Source: Bog-532 sp963742865
GTDB lineage: Bacteria; Actinomycetota; Actinomycetes; Streptosporangiales; Streptosporangiaceae
Direction of reading: 5' to 3'
Length of the DNA stretch: 64,000 nt
Assembly: GCA_963742865.1 (NCBI GenBank)
Contig: CAVUNW010000078.1
Coordinates: forward strand, 22,294-86,293
Of this stretch, positions 34,193 to 42,297 are shown piece by piece. The notes under the pieces are model-generated. The model was given only the letters and a program-made list of their open reading frames with translations. It ran no database searches and was not told where the DNA came from. Positions within the stretch are counted from its first letter, which is position 1; every line of letters begins with the position of its first letter. The translations under genes and the position numbers were made by a program.

Positions 34193-36625
34193 TTAGGGAC
34201 GAGGCTTGGGAGACAGTTGCTGCTCAGGTTTTGGTGGATGCTTTACATCCTGCTCACTGGTGTGGCTTTGCTGGCAATCGATGAGCTCATCGAGCTCATT
34301 GAGTATACCGCGCGGTGTCTTCTGTCTGAGTTGATCTTCTTCCCGCCTAAACGAATCGTATTTGTTTATCTTCGACAGAACTTCCTGGAGTTCGGCATCA
34401 CCAACTGCACTGTAAGTATATGATGGCTCCGAGATGGCGGCCCAATCCTTTAGTTTCTCAGCTGTGCATACTCTATAGAGACAGGTCAGCTTGGGCAATG
34501 AATAGCGGCTGAAGTCACGTGGCCGCTCGGTGAGCAGGAGTGTTTCTAGGGACCATTCCTCTACTCGGCGCCGCAAGGCCGGAGCATCGTATAGACCAAC
34601 TCCAAGGTCCTCCTGATTCGCATATTTGTTCGTATATGTGCTTATAGCGTCCCATGCCTCTATGAATTTTCCACATAGCTGTTCATCAAGTTCTGGCCAG
34701 TCTCTTGAGCCTTTCGGCTGACTGCCGGCAGCCTGTTTAAGCGAGAACCTATCAAGATAATCTGTAGACGCCTCGGCTAGGAAGTTCCGTACGAACTTGT
34801 ACTGTCTTTCGAACTCCTGGGTGGCGATCTGCCCTACCGGACCCAAGCTTTTTATGAGCCAGCCAACCCATGCCAGTACTGCAACAAAGAGCAACCAAAG
34901 AGATATTTTGAGGCTCCAAGCCCATGTGTTCCCAATCGTCGGGACCGGCGCCGTAGCCTGTGCGATGCCAGATACACCGAGGACGCCGAATCCTATGGCG
35001 AGCCACACGCTTGCCCGCTGTATCCGATCGCCTTCGCGTACCCGGCGCTCGTCGAAGGCTAGCCCGATAGTGTCCAGAAGAGTGCGGTAGCTTTCCATCA
35101 CCCGGGCCGCTGCAGCGGCGTCATCCCCGACACGTCTGCGCAACCTGTCGATATAACCACTACGCAGCGAATCGCGCAGCGCCGACCCTTCGGTATAGGC
35201 CGACCCTTCGGTTGGGGGGGAAGGATGATGTAGCTCGCGGTCAAAGCGATCAGCGACCTCATCGGCTGTGGCATCGATCTCGGACAGTGCGGTGTCAATG
35301 TTTCGGACTAGCTGGTTGAGGTCTGCGACCCCCTGTAGCAGGGTCTGGTGAATCATTTCGATCAAGCGGTGCACGTCTTCCAGGACAGAGCTGCGCAAGA
35401 CAGAACCTCGGGCATCCGGGAGGAGCCGGGCGAGCGCATCCCATAGTGTCCCGGCTTGCTCCGCAACACCTTGGTAAATTTTCAGGTGGTTCTCTAGAAT
35501 CTGCATACGCGTATCGATGCCACGCAATCGGCTGGCTGCATACGCTTCTAGGTTCCCTAGAATCCCCACATCGATCGCAGTTGCTTCCTCTTGCTTCGAG
35601 CGCCACGCGCCTAGGCTGGGCGCCCACCCGGTATCCGGGATGAGGAAGTAACGGGGCCGATCTCTTTCATCGACTGCATAAAACCGTCGGTAAACGTTGA
35701 CACCACCTTTCAGGAGGGCGCCCGGCAGTGATTTATAATGGTGAGACCAGAGAACTTCATTCGACATCTTCTGAAAGACGTCGGGTTGATTGTCGTGACG
35801 ATTATCTACATACTGACACTGTTTCGGCATGTTGGTTTGTCGGGCCCTAGGTAGCGGTACAGCGACGAGAAAGGCGGGGGGCTCATAAAGGCGGTCAAAT
35901 ACGCGCAACTCCATAGGGATCACCTCGCGCGTTAGAATCGTACGGAACCCCGCTCGGGAATGCTTGCGGAAGTCACGGGTGAGCCTGTCGGCATCTTCCG
36001 ACGACATTGGCTGCGATTCCCGAAACGGCACCTGGTCTGGACGCTGATGATTATTCCGTGGAAGGCCACTCCACACCGACAACGACGTGTGCCATAGCAC
36101 CAGGCTTTCGCTCACCCGCTGGAAGCGCATATCGACGAGGGCCCAGTAATTAGCGTCCCCCTCACACTCAACTGCAGCGCGATACCGGTTAGCGTCCATG
36201 AAAATACGCGCCCGAAAAAACTGGCCCCACTCCGGCACCCCGTGAACTCCGACCTTGCCCGGTTTCTGTTCACTTGTAATTTCCATAGGAAGTGCAGACT
36301 TGATCTTGCGTAGTCCTTCGGCGTCGTCCTTAAACCACTTCGGCTTGTGTGGTCCTTCTTCGTTCTCAAACCACTCCGGGTCAGGACAGTCATCCCAGGG
36401 CGGTAGATCGTAAAACGCCTGCTGATCTTTCCATGGTTTCTGGTCGTCTTTCTCATAGCACATATGGATGTACGCCGCTTCGACATCGCGGGCTTTGCGC
36501 GATGAAAGGTCGAACAGCTGTTTAATAATTCCTACGAAAGTCTTCCGATCTCTCTCGGAATTCCATTCCGACCATCGAACATCCACCAGGATCAGCCGGG
36601 CAAGCACACTATCGTATTGCCGCAT
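34193..36625 (-). CDS. Large membrane protein of unknown function, low-GC
   Basis: 810 residues; ATG 36625 preceded by AGGAGGGGGAC. No family is recognised with certainty. The layout: a soluble N-terminal half with many Trp residues (RLILVDVRWSEWNSERDRK, VEAAYIHMCYE, WALVDMRFQRVSES), then YRRFYAVDERDRPRYFLIP, a long helical stretch (about 400-530: ILENHLKIYQGVAEQAG, IDTALSEIDATADEVADRF), two membrane helices around residues 575-630 (WLAIGFGVLGVSGIAQA and ISLWLLFVAVLAWVGWL), and a 180-residue soluble tail. Base composition is clearly lower in GC than the neighbours, pointing to transfer. The caspase gene lies 4.5 kb away; a membrane partner in a conflict system is conceivable but unproved. Confidence 0.6.
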   Translation of the reverse strand: MRQYDSVLARLILVDVRWSEWNSERDRKTFVGIIKQLFDLSSRKARDVEAAYIHMCYEKDDQKPWKDQQAFYDLPPWDDCPDPEWFENEEGPHKPKWFKDDAEGLRKIKSALPMEITSEQKPGKVGVHGVPEWGQFFRARIFMDANRYRAAVECEGDANYWALVDMRFQRVSESLVLWHTSLSVWSGLPRNNHQRPDQVPFRESQPMSSEDADRLTRDFRKHSRAGFRTILTREVIPMELRVFDRLYEPPAFLVAVPLPRARQTNMPKQCQYVDNRHDNQPDVFQKMSNEVLWSHHYKSLPGALLKGGVNVYRRFYAVDERDRPRYFLIPDTGWAPSLGAWRSKQEEATAIDVGILGNLEAYAASRLRGIDTRMQILENHLKIYQGVAEQAGTLWDALARLLPDARGSVLRSSVLEDVHRLIEMIHQTLLQGVADLNQLVRNIDTALSEIDATADEVADRFDRELHHPSPPTEGSAYTEGSALRDSLRSGYIDRLRRRVGDDAAAAARVMESYRTLLDTIGLAFDERRVREGDRIQRASVWLAIGFGVLGVSGIAQATAPVPTIGNTWAWSLKISLWLLFVAVLAWVGWLIKSLGPVGQIATQEFERQYKFVRNFLAEASTDYLDRFSLKQAAGSQPKGSRDWPELDEQLCGKFIEAWDAISTYTNKYANQEDLGVGLYDAPALRRRVEEWSLETLLLTERPRDFSRYSLPKLTCLYRVCTAEKLKDWAAISEPSYTYSAVGDAELQEVLSKINKYDSFRREEDQLRQKTPRGILNELDELIDCQQSHTSEQDVKHPPKPEQQLSPKPRP

Positions 36626-36774
36626 GTCCCCCTCCTGTCAGTGGCAGGCGCCGTCAACCGCCGCGAGACCCATGACCGGACTTGCAGCAAACCTAGATCG
36701 ATCTACCGCGCGCCACAAGCAGAGAAGACACCGTGCACTGACCTTGCCAAGCGAACCTGGATATCGGTGCGCGT

Positions 36775-37065
36775 CTAATCGACGCCCTGGACGGCGACCA
36801 CGCGCAAGTGCGCTGCGCCATCACGCAGCTTCTTCGTCTCCTGGTAAACATCTGACTCATACCAGCGCTTCGCGGCCTCGAGGTCTTCAAATTCGAGCAC
36901 CACGAGGCGGGACGGCTGCCAGTCGCCCTCGAGGACGACGAACTCACCACCGCGGACGAGAAAGCGACCACCGCCAGCTGCGATTGCAGCAGGCGACGCG
37001 GCCTTGTACCGCTCGTATTGCTCTGGGTCGGTGACGTCGGTTTCGGCGATGACGTATGCAGGCAT
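36775..37065 (-). CDS. DUF1330 family protein
   Basis: 96 residues from ATG 37065. The sequence PAYVIAETDVTDPEQYERYK, GGGRFLVRGGEFVVLEGDW, RLVVLEFEDLEAAKRWYES and ETKKLRDGAAHLRVVAVQG covers the whole short ferredoxin-like DUF1330 domain, a dimeric alpha-beta fold of unknown function related to ABM proteins. The length is usual. It is a single gene between the low-GC gene and the PRC-barrel fragment. Confidence 0.88.
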   Translation of the reverse strand: MPAYVIAETDVTDPEQYERYKAASPAAIAAGGGRFLVRGGEFVVLEGDWQPSRLVVLEFEDLEAAKRWYESDVYQETKKLRDGAAHLRVVAVQGVD

Positions 37066-37121
37066 GGCGGGACTCTACGCCTGCGACGTCGCAGCGGACC
37101 AGGCTGCCATCGATGCGCCAG

Positions 37122-37253
37122 CGGCAGGTTCTCCGCCTGCTGCTTGGTGATGCTGAGATGGACGCCGTCCTCCACCCCCGTGACAGCGCCGATCGGGACG
37201 GTCACATCCCTGCGGCCAAACAGATGCCGCTCTTGCAGCAGCACATGGCTCAC
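37122..37253 (-). pseudogene. 132-bp copy of the PRC-barrel gene 3' part
   Basis: Nearly identical (three differences counted over 132 bases) to 44897-45028, the 3' portion of the PRC-barrel gene, in the same orientation. It encodes SHVLLQERHLFGRRDVTVPI and DGVHLSITKQQAENLP. Beyond both borders the similarity stops at once, so it is a recent partial duplication. It ends about 95 bases from the IS5-type element. Confidence 0.8.
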
Positions 37254-37347
37254 TAACGGTGTTTCCGGCGGCGGAGGGATGGCTGGGAGTCCTAGGCGGA
37301 GGGAATGTGGCGCTCGTCAGGGACAATGCGATCGTTATGGTGCAGGG

Positions 37348-38401
37348 CTAGGGCGTGTCCCGTAGATCTTCACGGGCCATTTCGGCTTGGATTGCGCCAT
37401 GGATGATGACCGGCTGAGGCGGCATGATCTCAGTGATGCGGAGTGGGCGCAGCTGGAGCCTTTGCTGCCGGGTCATCCGCGGCAGGGGCACCGGTGGAAT
37501 GATCACCGGCTGGTGATTGACGGAGTGTTCTGCCGGGTCCGGACGGGGTGCCCATGGCGGGATCTGCCGGAGCGGTTCGGGAACTGGAAGACCGTTTACA
37601 ATCGGCATCGCCGCTGGTCAGGGGACGGGACCTGGGAGAAGATCCTGGACCGGCTGCGCGCCGGGTGTGATGAGGCGGAGGGCAAGGCGTGGACGGTCGC
37701 GGCGGATGCGACGGTCGTGCGGGCGCACCAGCACGCCGCCGGGGCGCGGCATGAGCCGCCGGCGGACATTGAGCCGGAGCGGCTGGCGGTGACGCGGCTG
37801 AGCGCCCCGGCCCGGACAGGGGGCTCCACCGAATGACAAGAACCCGCCGCCCGCCGGGACGAACCCGGCAGGCCCGGCAAGGAGCGGGAGGCGCTGGGCC
37901 GGTCCCGGGGCGGGCTGACCACTAAGATCCACCTGCTCGCCGATTCCGGCTGCCGGCTGCTGGCCCAGGTCACCAGCGCCGGGCAGCGCCACGACTCCCT
38001 CGCCTTCGCGCCGCTCATGGACCGGCTCACGATCGCGCGCCGCGACCGCGGCCGGCCCTGGACCAGGCCCGGCCAGGTCCTGGCCGACAAGGCCTACTCC
38101 AGCAGGGCGACCCGCACTCACCTGCGACGACGCGGCATCAAGGCCACCATCCCCGAACCCGCCGACCAGATCCGCCACCGCCTCCGGCGCGGCAGCAGGG
38201 GCGGGCGGCCGCCCGCGTTCGACCCGATCGCCTACAAGCAGCGCAACACCGTCGAGCGCGCCTTCAACCGGCTCCGCCAGCATCGGGCGGTCGCCACCCG
38301 GTACGACAAGCGCGACTTCGTTTACCGGGGAACCGTCGACGTCGCCGCGATCCGGATCTGGCTCCGCGGCCCCATCTCATGATCTACGGGACACGCCCTA
38401 G
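37348..38401. mobile_element. IS5-type insertion sequence (1.05 kb)
   Basis: Perfect 21-bp inverted repeats run from 37348 (CTAGGGCGTGTCCCGTAGAT...) to 37368 and, reversed, from 38381 to 38401. Each end begins with CTAG, consistent with insertion into a CTAG or TA target as known for the IS427 group of IS5. The right end forms the 3' end of the gamma-carbonic-anhydrase-like gene. Confidence 0.88.
37387..38382 (+). pseudogene. IS5-family transposase with one in-frame TGA
   Basis: Reads LRRHDLSDAEWAQLEPLLPG, IDGVFCRVRTGCPWRDLPER, TVAADATVVRAHQHAAGARH, then after a TGA at 37834-37836 continues in the same frame with LGRSRGGLTTKIHLLADSG, AGQRHDSLAFAPL, VLADKAYSSRATRTHLRRRG, NTVERAFNRLRQHRAVATRY. 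The DDE residues are in VAADAT, ADKAY and VERAFN. Only the single stop separates it from a normal transposase of about 330 residues. Whether the stop is real, misread (GGA or CGA) or read through is open. Confidence 0.85.
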
Positions 38402-39031
38402 TCCCCGGGAATAGCGGCGGGCGATGTCGGGCATGAGTGAGCCCGTGTCGCTGGTGCCCACGCCGAAGACTGTGCCCGAGTAGTCCAGCGGTCCCATGAT
38501 GGCGCGGATGCGCTCCCAGTTTCCTGGTGGCACAAGTTCGGCGGGCTGGCCGCCGGCGAACCAGCCCATGGGTACCGCCGTGCCGGCCGGGACGACGGTG
38601 TTGATGTAGATCACCGCGTTGAACTCGACCTCCGCCCGTGCTTCGATGCGGGCGCCGTTGAACACTACGGCGCCGGTCGCGATCCGGGAGTCGCCCTCGA
38701 TCACGCAGCCGGTCAGGTGGGCGTGCGGGCCGACCAGTACGTTGTCGCCGACGCGGGTTTCCTGGCCGGGCACGCCCCGGATGACCGCGTGCTCCATGAT
38801 CACGCAGTTCGCTGCGATTTCCACGGGGCCACCCTCGGCGGTGATCACTGCGCCGAACAGCACCCGGCTGTGCGGGCCAATGGTGACATCGCCCGCGAGC
38901 ACCGCCGTCGGCGCAATATAGGCCGACTCCGACACCTGGGGAGTCTTCAGCCGGTGCTCAATGAATACGGCACCACGGCCAACCACTCGCGGCGGAACCG
39001 GATATTCGTCTGCACTCATGTCATCACCCAT
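38384..39031 (-). CDS. Gamma-carbonic-anhydrase-like hexapeptide protein, 3' end replaced by IS
   Basis: About 215 residues from ATG 39031; ATG 39019 is also possible. Left-handed beta-helix repeats: SAYIAPTAVLAGDVTIGPHS, RVLFGAVITAEGGPVEIAAN, NCVIMEHAVIRGVPGQ, DNVLVGPHAHLTGCVIEG; His residues in MEHAV and PHAHL match the zinc ligands of the gamma-CA/PaaY family. Substrate unknown. The last five codons (LGRVP) and the stop lie inside the terminal repeat of the IS5-type element, so the native C-terminus has been cut off and a few IS-encoded residues added; the beta-helix itself seems complete. Confidence 0.82.
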   Translation of the reverse strand: MGDDMSADEYPVPPRVVGRGAVFIEHRLKTPQVSESAYIAPTAVLAGDVTIGPHSRVLFGAVITAEGGPVEIAANCVIMEHAVIRGVPGQETRVGDNVLVGPHAHLTGCVIEGDSRIATGAVVFNGARIEARAEVEFNAVIYINTVVPAGTAVPMGWFAGGQPAELVPPGNWERIRAIMGPLDYSGTVFGVGTSDTGSLMPDIARRYSRGLGRVP

Positions 39032-39123
39032 ACCGCGTCCGCAGGTACGTCGGATCATAGCCAGATCCTGTGCAATGAAGCCGCTGTCCTTGGCAGCTTC
39101 ATGCACCTCCTACTCTCCTCTGC

Positions 39124-39633
39124 CTAGTACTCCAGCCGTAGATCGTGATCTTGTTGCTGAGGCGCCGCGGACCGTCGGTCGTGCGGACGAGATCGACCTT
39201 CGTCAGCGTGGGCGTCCGTTCCTTCTCCGTCTGCCTGAGTCCGCCGACGGAGGGAATCCTTAATCTCGCTGAGCCTGGCCGCCGCGGCCGGGGTCCACTC
39301 CGTCCTTTGCTCGCTGGCACGCAGTGCGTCGTCGATCTCGCTGAGCTTGGCGGTGGACACTGCGCCTGCCCGCTCGATCAGGTCGTCCCGGCTCAGGGTG
39401 GTCAGCCAGGTGCACGGGGTAAAGCCCGGCCACGGGAACGCGAACCGCAGCACGCCTTCAAAGGGCAGTCCTTCCGGGACGCCGACTGCCACCTCGATTC
39501 CCAGGCCGGAGATGTCGGTATCCGCTGGAGCGACGACCTGCATCGCCCGGAACCCGGATGGCTCGTCTTCCGACAGCAGCACGACAGGCCGTCGCTCGTC
39601 GAACTCGACCCACCAGATCTCGCCTCGTCGCAT
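39124..39633 (-). CDS. MazF/PemK-like endoribonuclease toxin, no antitoxin visible
   Basis: 169 residues from ATG 39633, with AGGAG upstream. The N-terminus MRRGEIWWVEFDERRPVVLL is the start of the PemK/MazF fold, and MQVVAPADTDISG, VRF-like strands and CTWLTTLSRDDLIERAG continue it. The C-terminal 60 residues are an extra helical part (STAKLSEIDDALRASEQ). MazF enzymes cut mRNA at short sites. No MazE-like gene is found on either side, so it is solitary. The final DLRLEY and the stop are encoded by the 39127-39146 inverted repeat of the IS701-type element, so the native tail has been altered. Confidence 0.72.
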   Translation of the reverse strand: MRRGEIWWVEFDERRPVVLLSEDEPSGFRAMQVVAPADTDISGLGIEVAVGVPEGLPFEGVLRFAFPWPGFTPCTWLTTLSRDDLIERAGAVSTAKLSEIDDALRASEQRTEWTPAAAARLSEIKDSLRRRTQADGEGTDAHADEGRSRPHDRRSAAPQQQDHDLRLEY

Positions 39634-41122
39634 GTGTGCTCCTGGGTGTGAGATGGCAGGCGGATGCTACGCCGGCCGCGGCTGGACGTGATGCAGCCCT
39701 GCCTGCCGCCCGGGCCGTAGATCTTGGGTGCCGGTACTGGAGACGGGGCGGCCGCTGTCTGATCATCTGGGTTTGTGACGACTCGCGATGATCTTCTGGC
39801 GGCCGCTGGCCCCAGCGTAGACCCTGGCCGCTGGCTGGGGACATTCGATGAGCTGATGACCCGGGCCGGTGCCCGGTTCAGCCGGGTGGAGCCGCGGCGC
39901 CGGGCCCGGGCGTTCGTGCTGGGCCTGCTGGCCGAGCTGCCGCGCAAGAACTGCTGGACGATCGCCGAGCATGCCGGGGACCGGACTCCGGACGGGATGC
40001 AGCACCTGCTGTCCCGGGCCCGGTGGGACGCCGGCGGGGTCCGCGACGACGTGCGCAGTTACGTCGTGGAGCAGCTGGGTGATCCCGGCGCGGTGCTGGT
40101 GGTGGATGAGACGGGGGACGTGAAGAAAGGCACCGCCACGCCGGGGGTGCAGCGGCAGTACACCGGCACCGCGGGCCGGATCGAGAACGCCCAGGTCGCG
40201 GTCTACCTTGGCTATGCTGCCCCGCGCGGGCACGCGCTGATTGACCGGGAGCTGTACCTGCCGAAGTCCTGGACCGGTGACCCGGCCCGCTGCGAGGCGG
40301 CCGGGATTCCTGGACACGCGGCGTTCGCGACCAAGCCGCAGCTGGCCAGGCTGATGATCGAGCGGGCCGTCAGCGCGCGGGTGCCGTTCGCCTGGGTGGC
40401 CGCCGACGAGGCCTATGGGGATAACGGGCCGCTGCGCACCTGGCTGGAGCAGCAGCACATCGCCTATGTGCTGGCCGTCGCGCGCGATCACCGTGTCCCC
40501 GCCGGGGTCGGCCGCACCGTCCGCGCCGATGAGCTCGCCGCGCGGCTGCCCAGGCGTGCCTGGCAGCAGCTATCGGCAGGTGATGGTGCCAAGGGACACC
40601 GGTGGTACGACTGGGCCTGGGTCACCATCAGCAACCCCGGCCCCGGACACCGGTGCCTGCTAATCCGCCGGAACCGAAGCACCGGGGAACTGGCCTTCTA
40701 CCACTGCTACTCCCCGCAGCGGGTCACGCTGGCCGCCCTGGTCAAGGTCGCCGGGCTTCGCTGGACGATCGAGGAGAACTTCCAGGCCGGCAAGGGCCTG
40801 ACCGGCCTGGATGAGCACCAGGTGCGCCGCTGGACCTCCTGGTACCGGTGGGTCACCCTGGCCATGCTCGGCGCCGCCGTCCTCACCATCGCCGCCGCCA
40901 TCGAATCCGCCCGCGGCCCGGCCGCGGCCGGGCAGATCCCTCTGACTCGCAACGAGATCGCCCACCTCCTCGCCGCAGTGACTGCCCCACCGGGCCGCGA
41001 CGCCGGGCACCGCCTCCGCTGGTCACACTGGCGACGCCGCCACCAGCACCGCGCCCGGACCTGCCACTACCAGCGGCAAATAACCCAAGACCATGCAACA
41101 TAACGATCTACGGCTGGAGTAC
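39127..41122. mobile_element. IS701-type element, possibly with the MazF-like gene inside its repeats
   Basis: GTACTCCAGCCGTAGATCGT at 39127-39146 and its exact complement at 41103-41122 form a 20-bp inverted repeat around both the toxin gene and the transposase. A shorter match (GCCGTAGATC) at about 39713, only 60 bases before the transposase start, may be the original left end. So either the transposon carries the toxin as passenger or the outer repeat is a remnant of a second copy. No target duplication was seen. Confidence 0.55.
39775..41103 (+). CDS. IS701-family transposase
   Basis: 442 residues, intact, GTG start. DDE catalytic residues lie in AVLVVDETGDVKKGTATPG, AWVAADEAYGDNGPLRTWLE and RWTIEENFQAGKGLTGLDEH, the three signature blocks of IS701/IS4-related transposases (PF13546). 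Length is typical. This is the only transposase of the window without a frameshift or stop, so the element is probably the youngest and may still be mobile. Its stop touches the right inverted repeat. Confidence 0.92.
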   Translation: MTTRDDLLAAAGPSVDPGRWLGTFDELMTRAGARFSRVEPRRRARAFVLGLLAELPRKNCWTIAEHAGDRTPDGMQHLLSRARWDAGGVRDDVRSYVVEQLGDPGAVLVVDETGDVKKGTATPGVQRQYTGTAGRIENAQVAVYLGYAAPRGHALIDRELYLPKSWTGDPARCEAAGIPGHAAFATKPQLARLMIERAVSARVPFAWVAADEAYGDNGPLRTWLEQQHIAYVLAVARDHRVPAGVGRTVRADELAARLPRRAWQQLSAGDGAKGHRWYDWAWVTISNPGPGHRCLLIRRNRSTGELAFYHCYSPQRVTLAALVKVAGLRWTIEENFQAGKGLTGLDEHQVRRWTSWYRWVTLAMLGAAVLTIAAAIESARGPAAAGQIPLTRNEIAHLLAAVTAPPGRDAGHRLRWSHWRRRHQHRARTCHYQRQITQDHAT

Positions 41123-41247
41123 AGTTACCAAGCGCTAGCAGCCGGGCCCAGTGGCTGTCCGGACAAGCGTGCGCCCCCATCTCTGCGTCGTCATAGGCAG
41201 CCCCGGTGGTACCGTCGGCGGCATTACGGGCCGGAACAGGGAGGGCA

Positions 41248-42297
41248 ATGATGACCGCACCGCTCCAGGTGATCGCCTTGAGTTTCAGTCGCGACGCAGG
41301 TGCGGAGGACAGAATCCTGGCCGAGGTCGACCGTCTCCGCGGCCGGGGAGTTCTTCGCCTGCTCGACATGCTCTTCCTCGCCAAGAGCCAGGACGGCACC
41401 GTCGAACGGCTGACCATCGGTGATGAGGAGGACTTCGGCTCGCTGCTGGCGGCAGTCGTTCCCGGGGCGAACGGCAGTGCGGCCGGTCCGGCGCCCGTTG
41501 ACGGTTCAGTGGCCTTCGACCCGGCCGATGCGCGGGCTCTGGCCGATTCTCTCGAGCCAGGGACCGCTCTGGCCTTCTTGCTCGTCGAGCACTACTGGGC
41601 CGCGCCGCTTTTTGACGCGATCACCGCGACCGGAGGCATGCTGATCGGCGAGGGTTTCCTAACCTCCGAGGCAGGGCTGGTGGTGGGAGCCGAGGTCGCC
41701 GCTCTGGAGGAGGCATCTGAGGTGATCGCCCAGGCCCAGGCCGAGGAGGCCGACGCCGTGCTCGCCGCCGCCGCGGCCGGAGCCGCTGCGACGCAGGCAG
41801 TGGCCGATTCGGAGCGGATCCAGTCCGCCGCGTCCGCGGACGCCGTCCGAGCGCTGATCACTGCCGGGCTGATCGAGGAGGCGGCCGCCCACGAAGCGGT
41901 CACGGCGCTGACCGCAGCCGGGCTCATCGTGGCCGCCGCCGATCAGGCCGCCGCTGACGCCATAGCCGAAGACGTCGCCGCCGTCGAAGCCGCCGACGAG
42001 GTGGCCGCCGAATCCCTGGAAGAATCCCTCGCCACCATCGCCGTCAACGACGAGGTGGCCGCCGAGGCAACCGGCAAAGCCGGGGAACGAGTCAGGGCCG
42101 CGTCGATAACCCTCGCCGAGGCCCAGGTCCTTCGTTACCTCCCCACACCGCTCCCCTTCTCCGTTATCGCCGACAAACTGGGCATCTCCCGGGCAGCAGC
42201 CAAGGACCGGGCAGAACGTCTCTATAAGAGGCTCGGCGTCCACAGCCGCGACGAGGCGGTCAGCAAGGCCCGCTCCCTGGGCCTTATCCGCGGCTAA
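41248..42297 (+). CDS. DUF6325-like domain fused to a LuxR-type HTH
   Basis: 349 residues; tandem ATG at 41248/41251 behind GGGAGGG. N-terminal 130 residues (RILAEVDRLRGRGVLRLLDM, AKSQDGTVERLTIGDEED, EPGTALAFLLVEHYWAAPLF) resemble DUF6325. A very Ala/Glu-rich helical middle (about 150-285, with EAADEVAAESLEESLATI) probably forms a coiled coil. The end TLAEAQVLRYLPTPLPFSVI, ADKLGISRAAAKDRAERLYK, RLGVHSRDEAVSKA is a LuxR/sigma-like helix-turn-helix. A DNA-binding regulator sensing through the N-terminal domain is likely, though its target is unknown. It overlaps the convergent LuxR gene by 14 bases. Confidence 0.7.
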   Translation: MMTAPLQVIALSFSRDAGAEDRILAEVDRLRGRGVLRLLDMLFLAKSQDGTVERLTIGDEEDFGSLLAAVVPGANGSAAGPAPVDGSVAFDPADARALADSLEPGTALAFLLVEHYWAAPLFDAITATGGMLIGEGFLTSEAGLVVGAEVAALEEASEVIAQAQAEEADAVLAAAAAGAAATQAVADSERIQSAASADAVRALITAGLIEEAAAHEAVTALTAAGLIVAAADQAAADAIAEDVAAVEAADEVAAESLEESLATIAVNDEVAAEATGKAGERVRAASITLAEAQVLRYLPTPLPFSVIADKLGISRAAAKDRAERLYKRLGVHSRDEAVSKARSLGLIRG

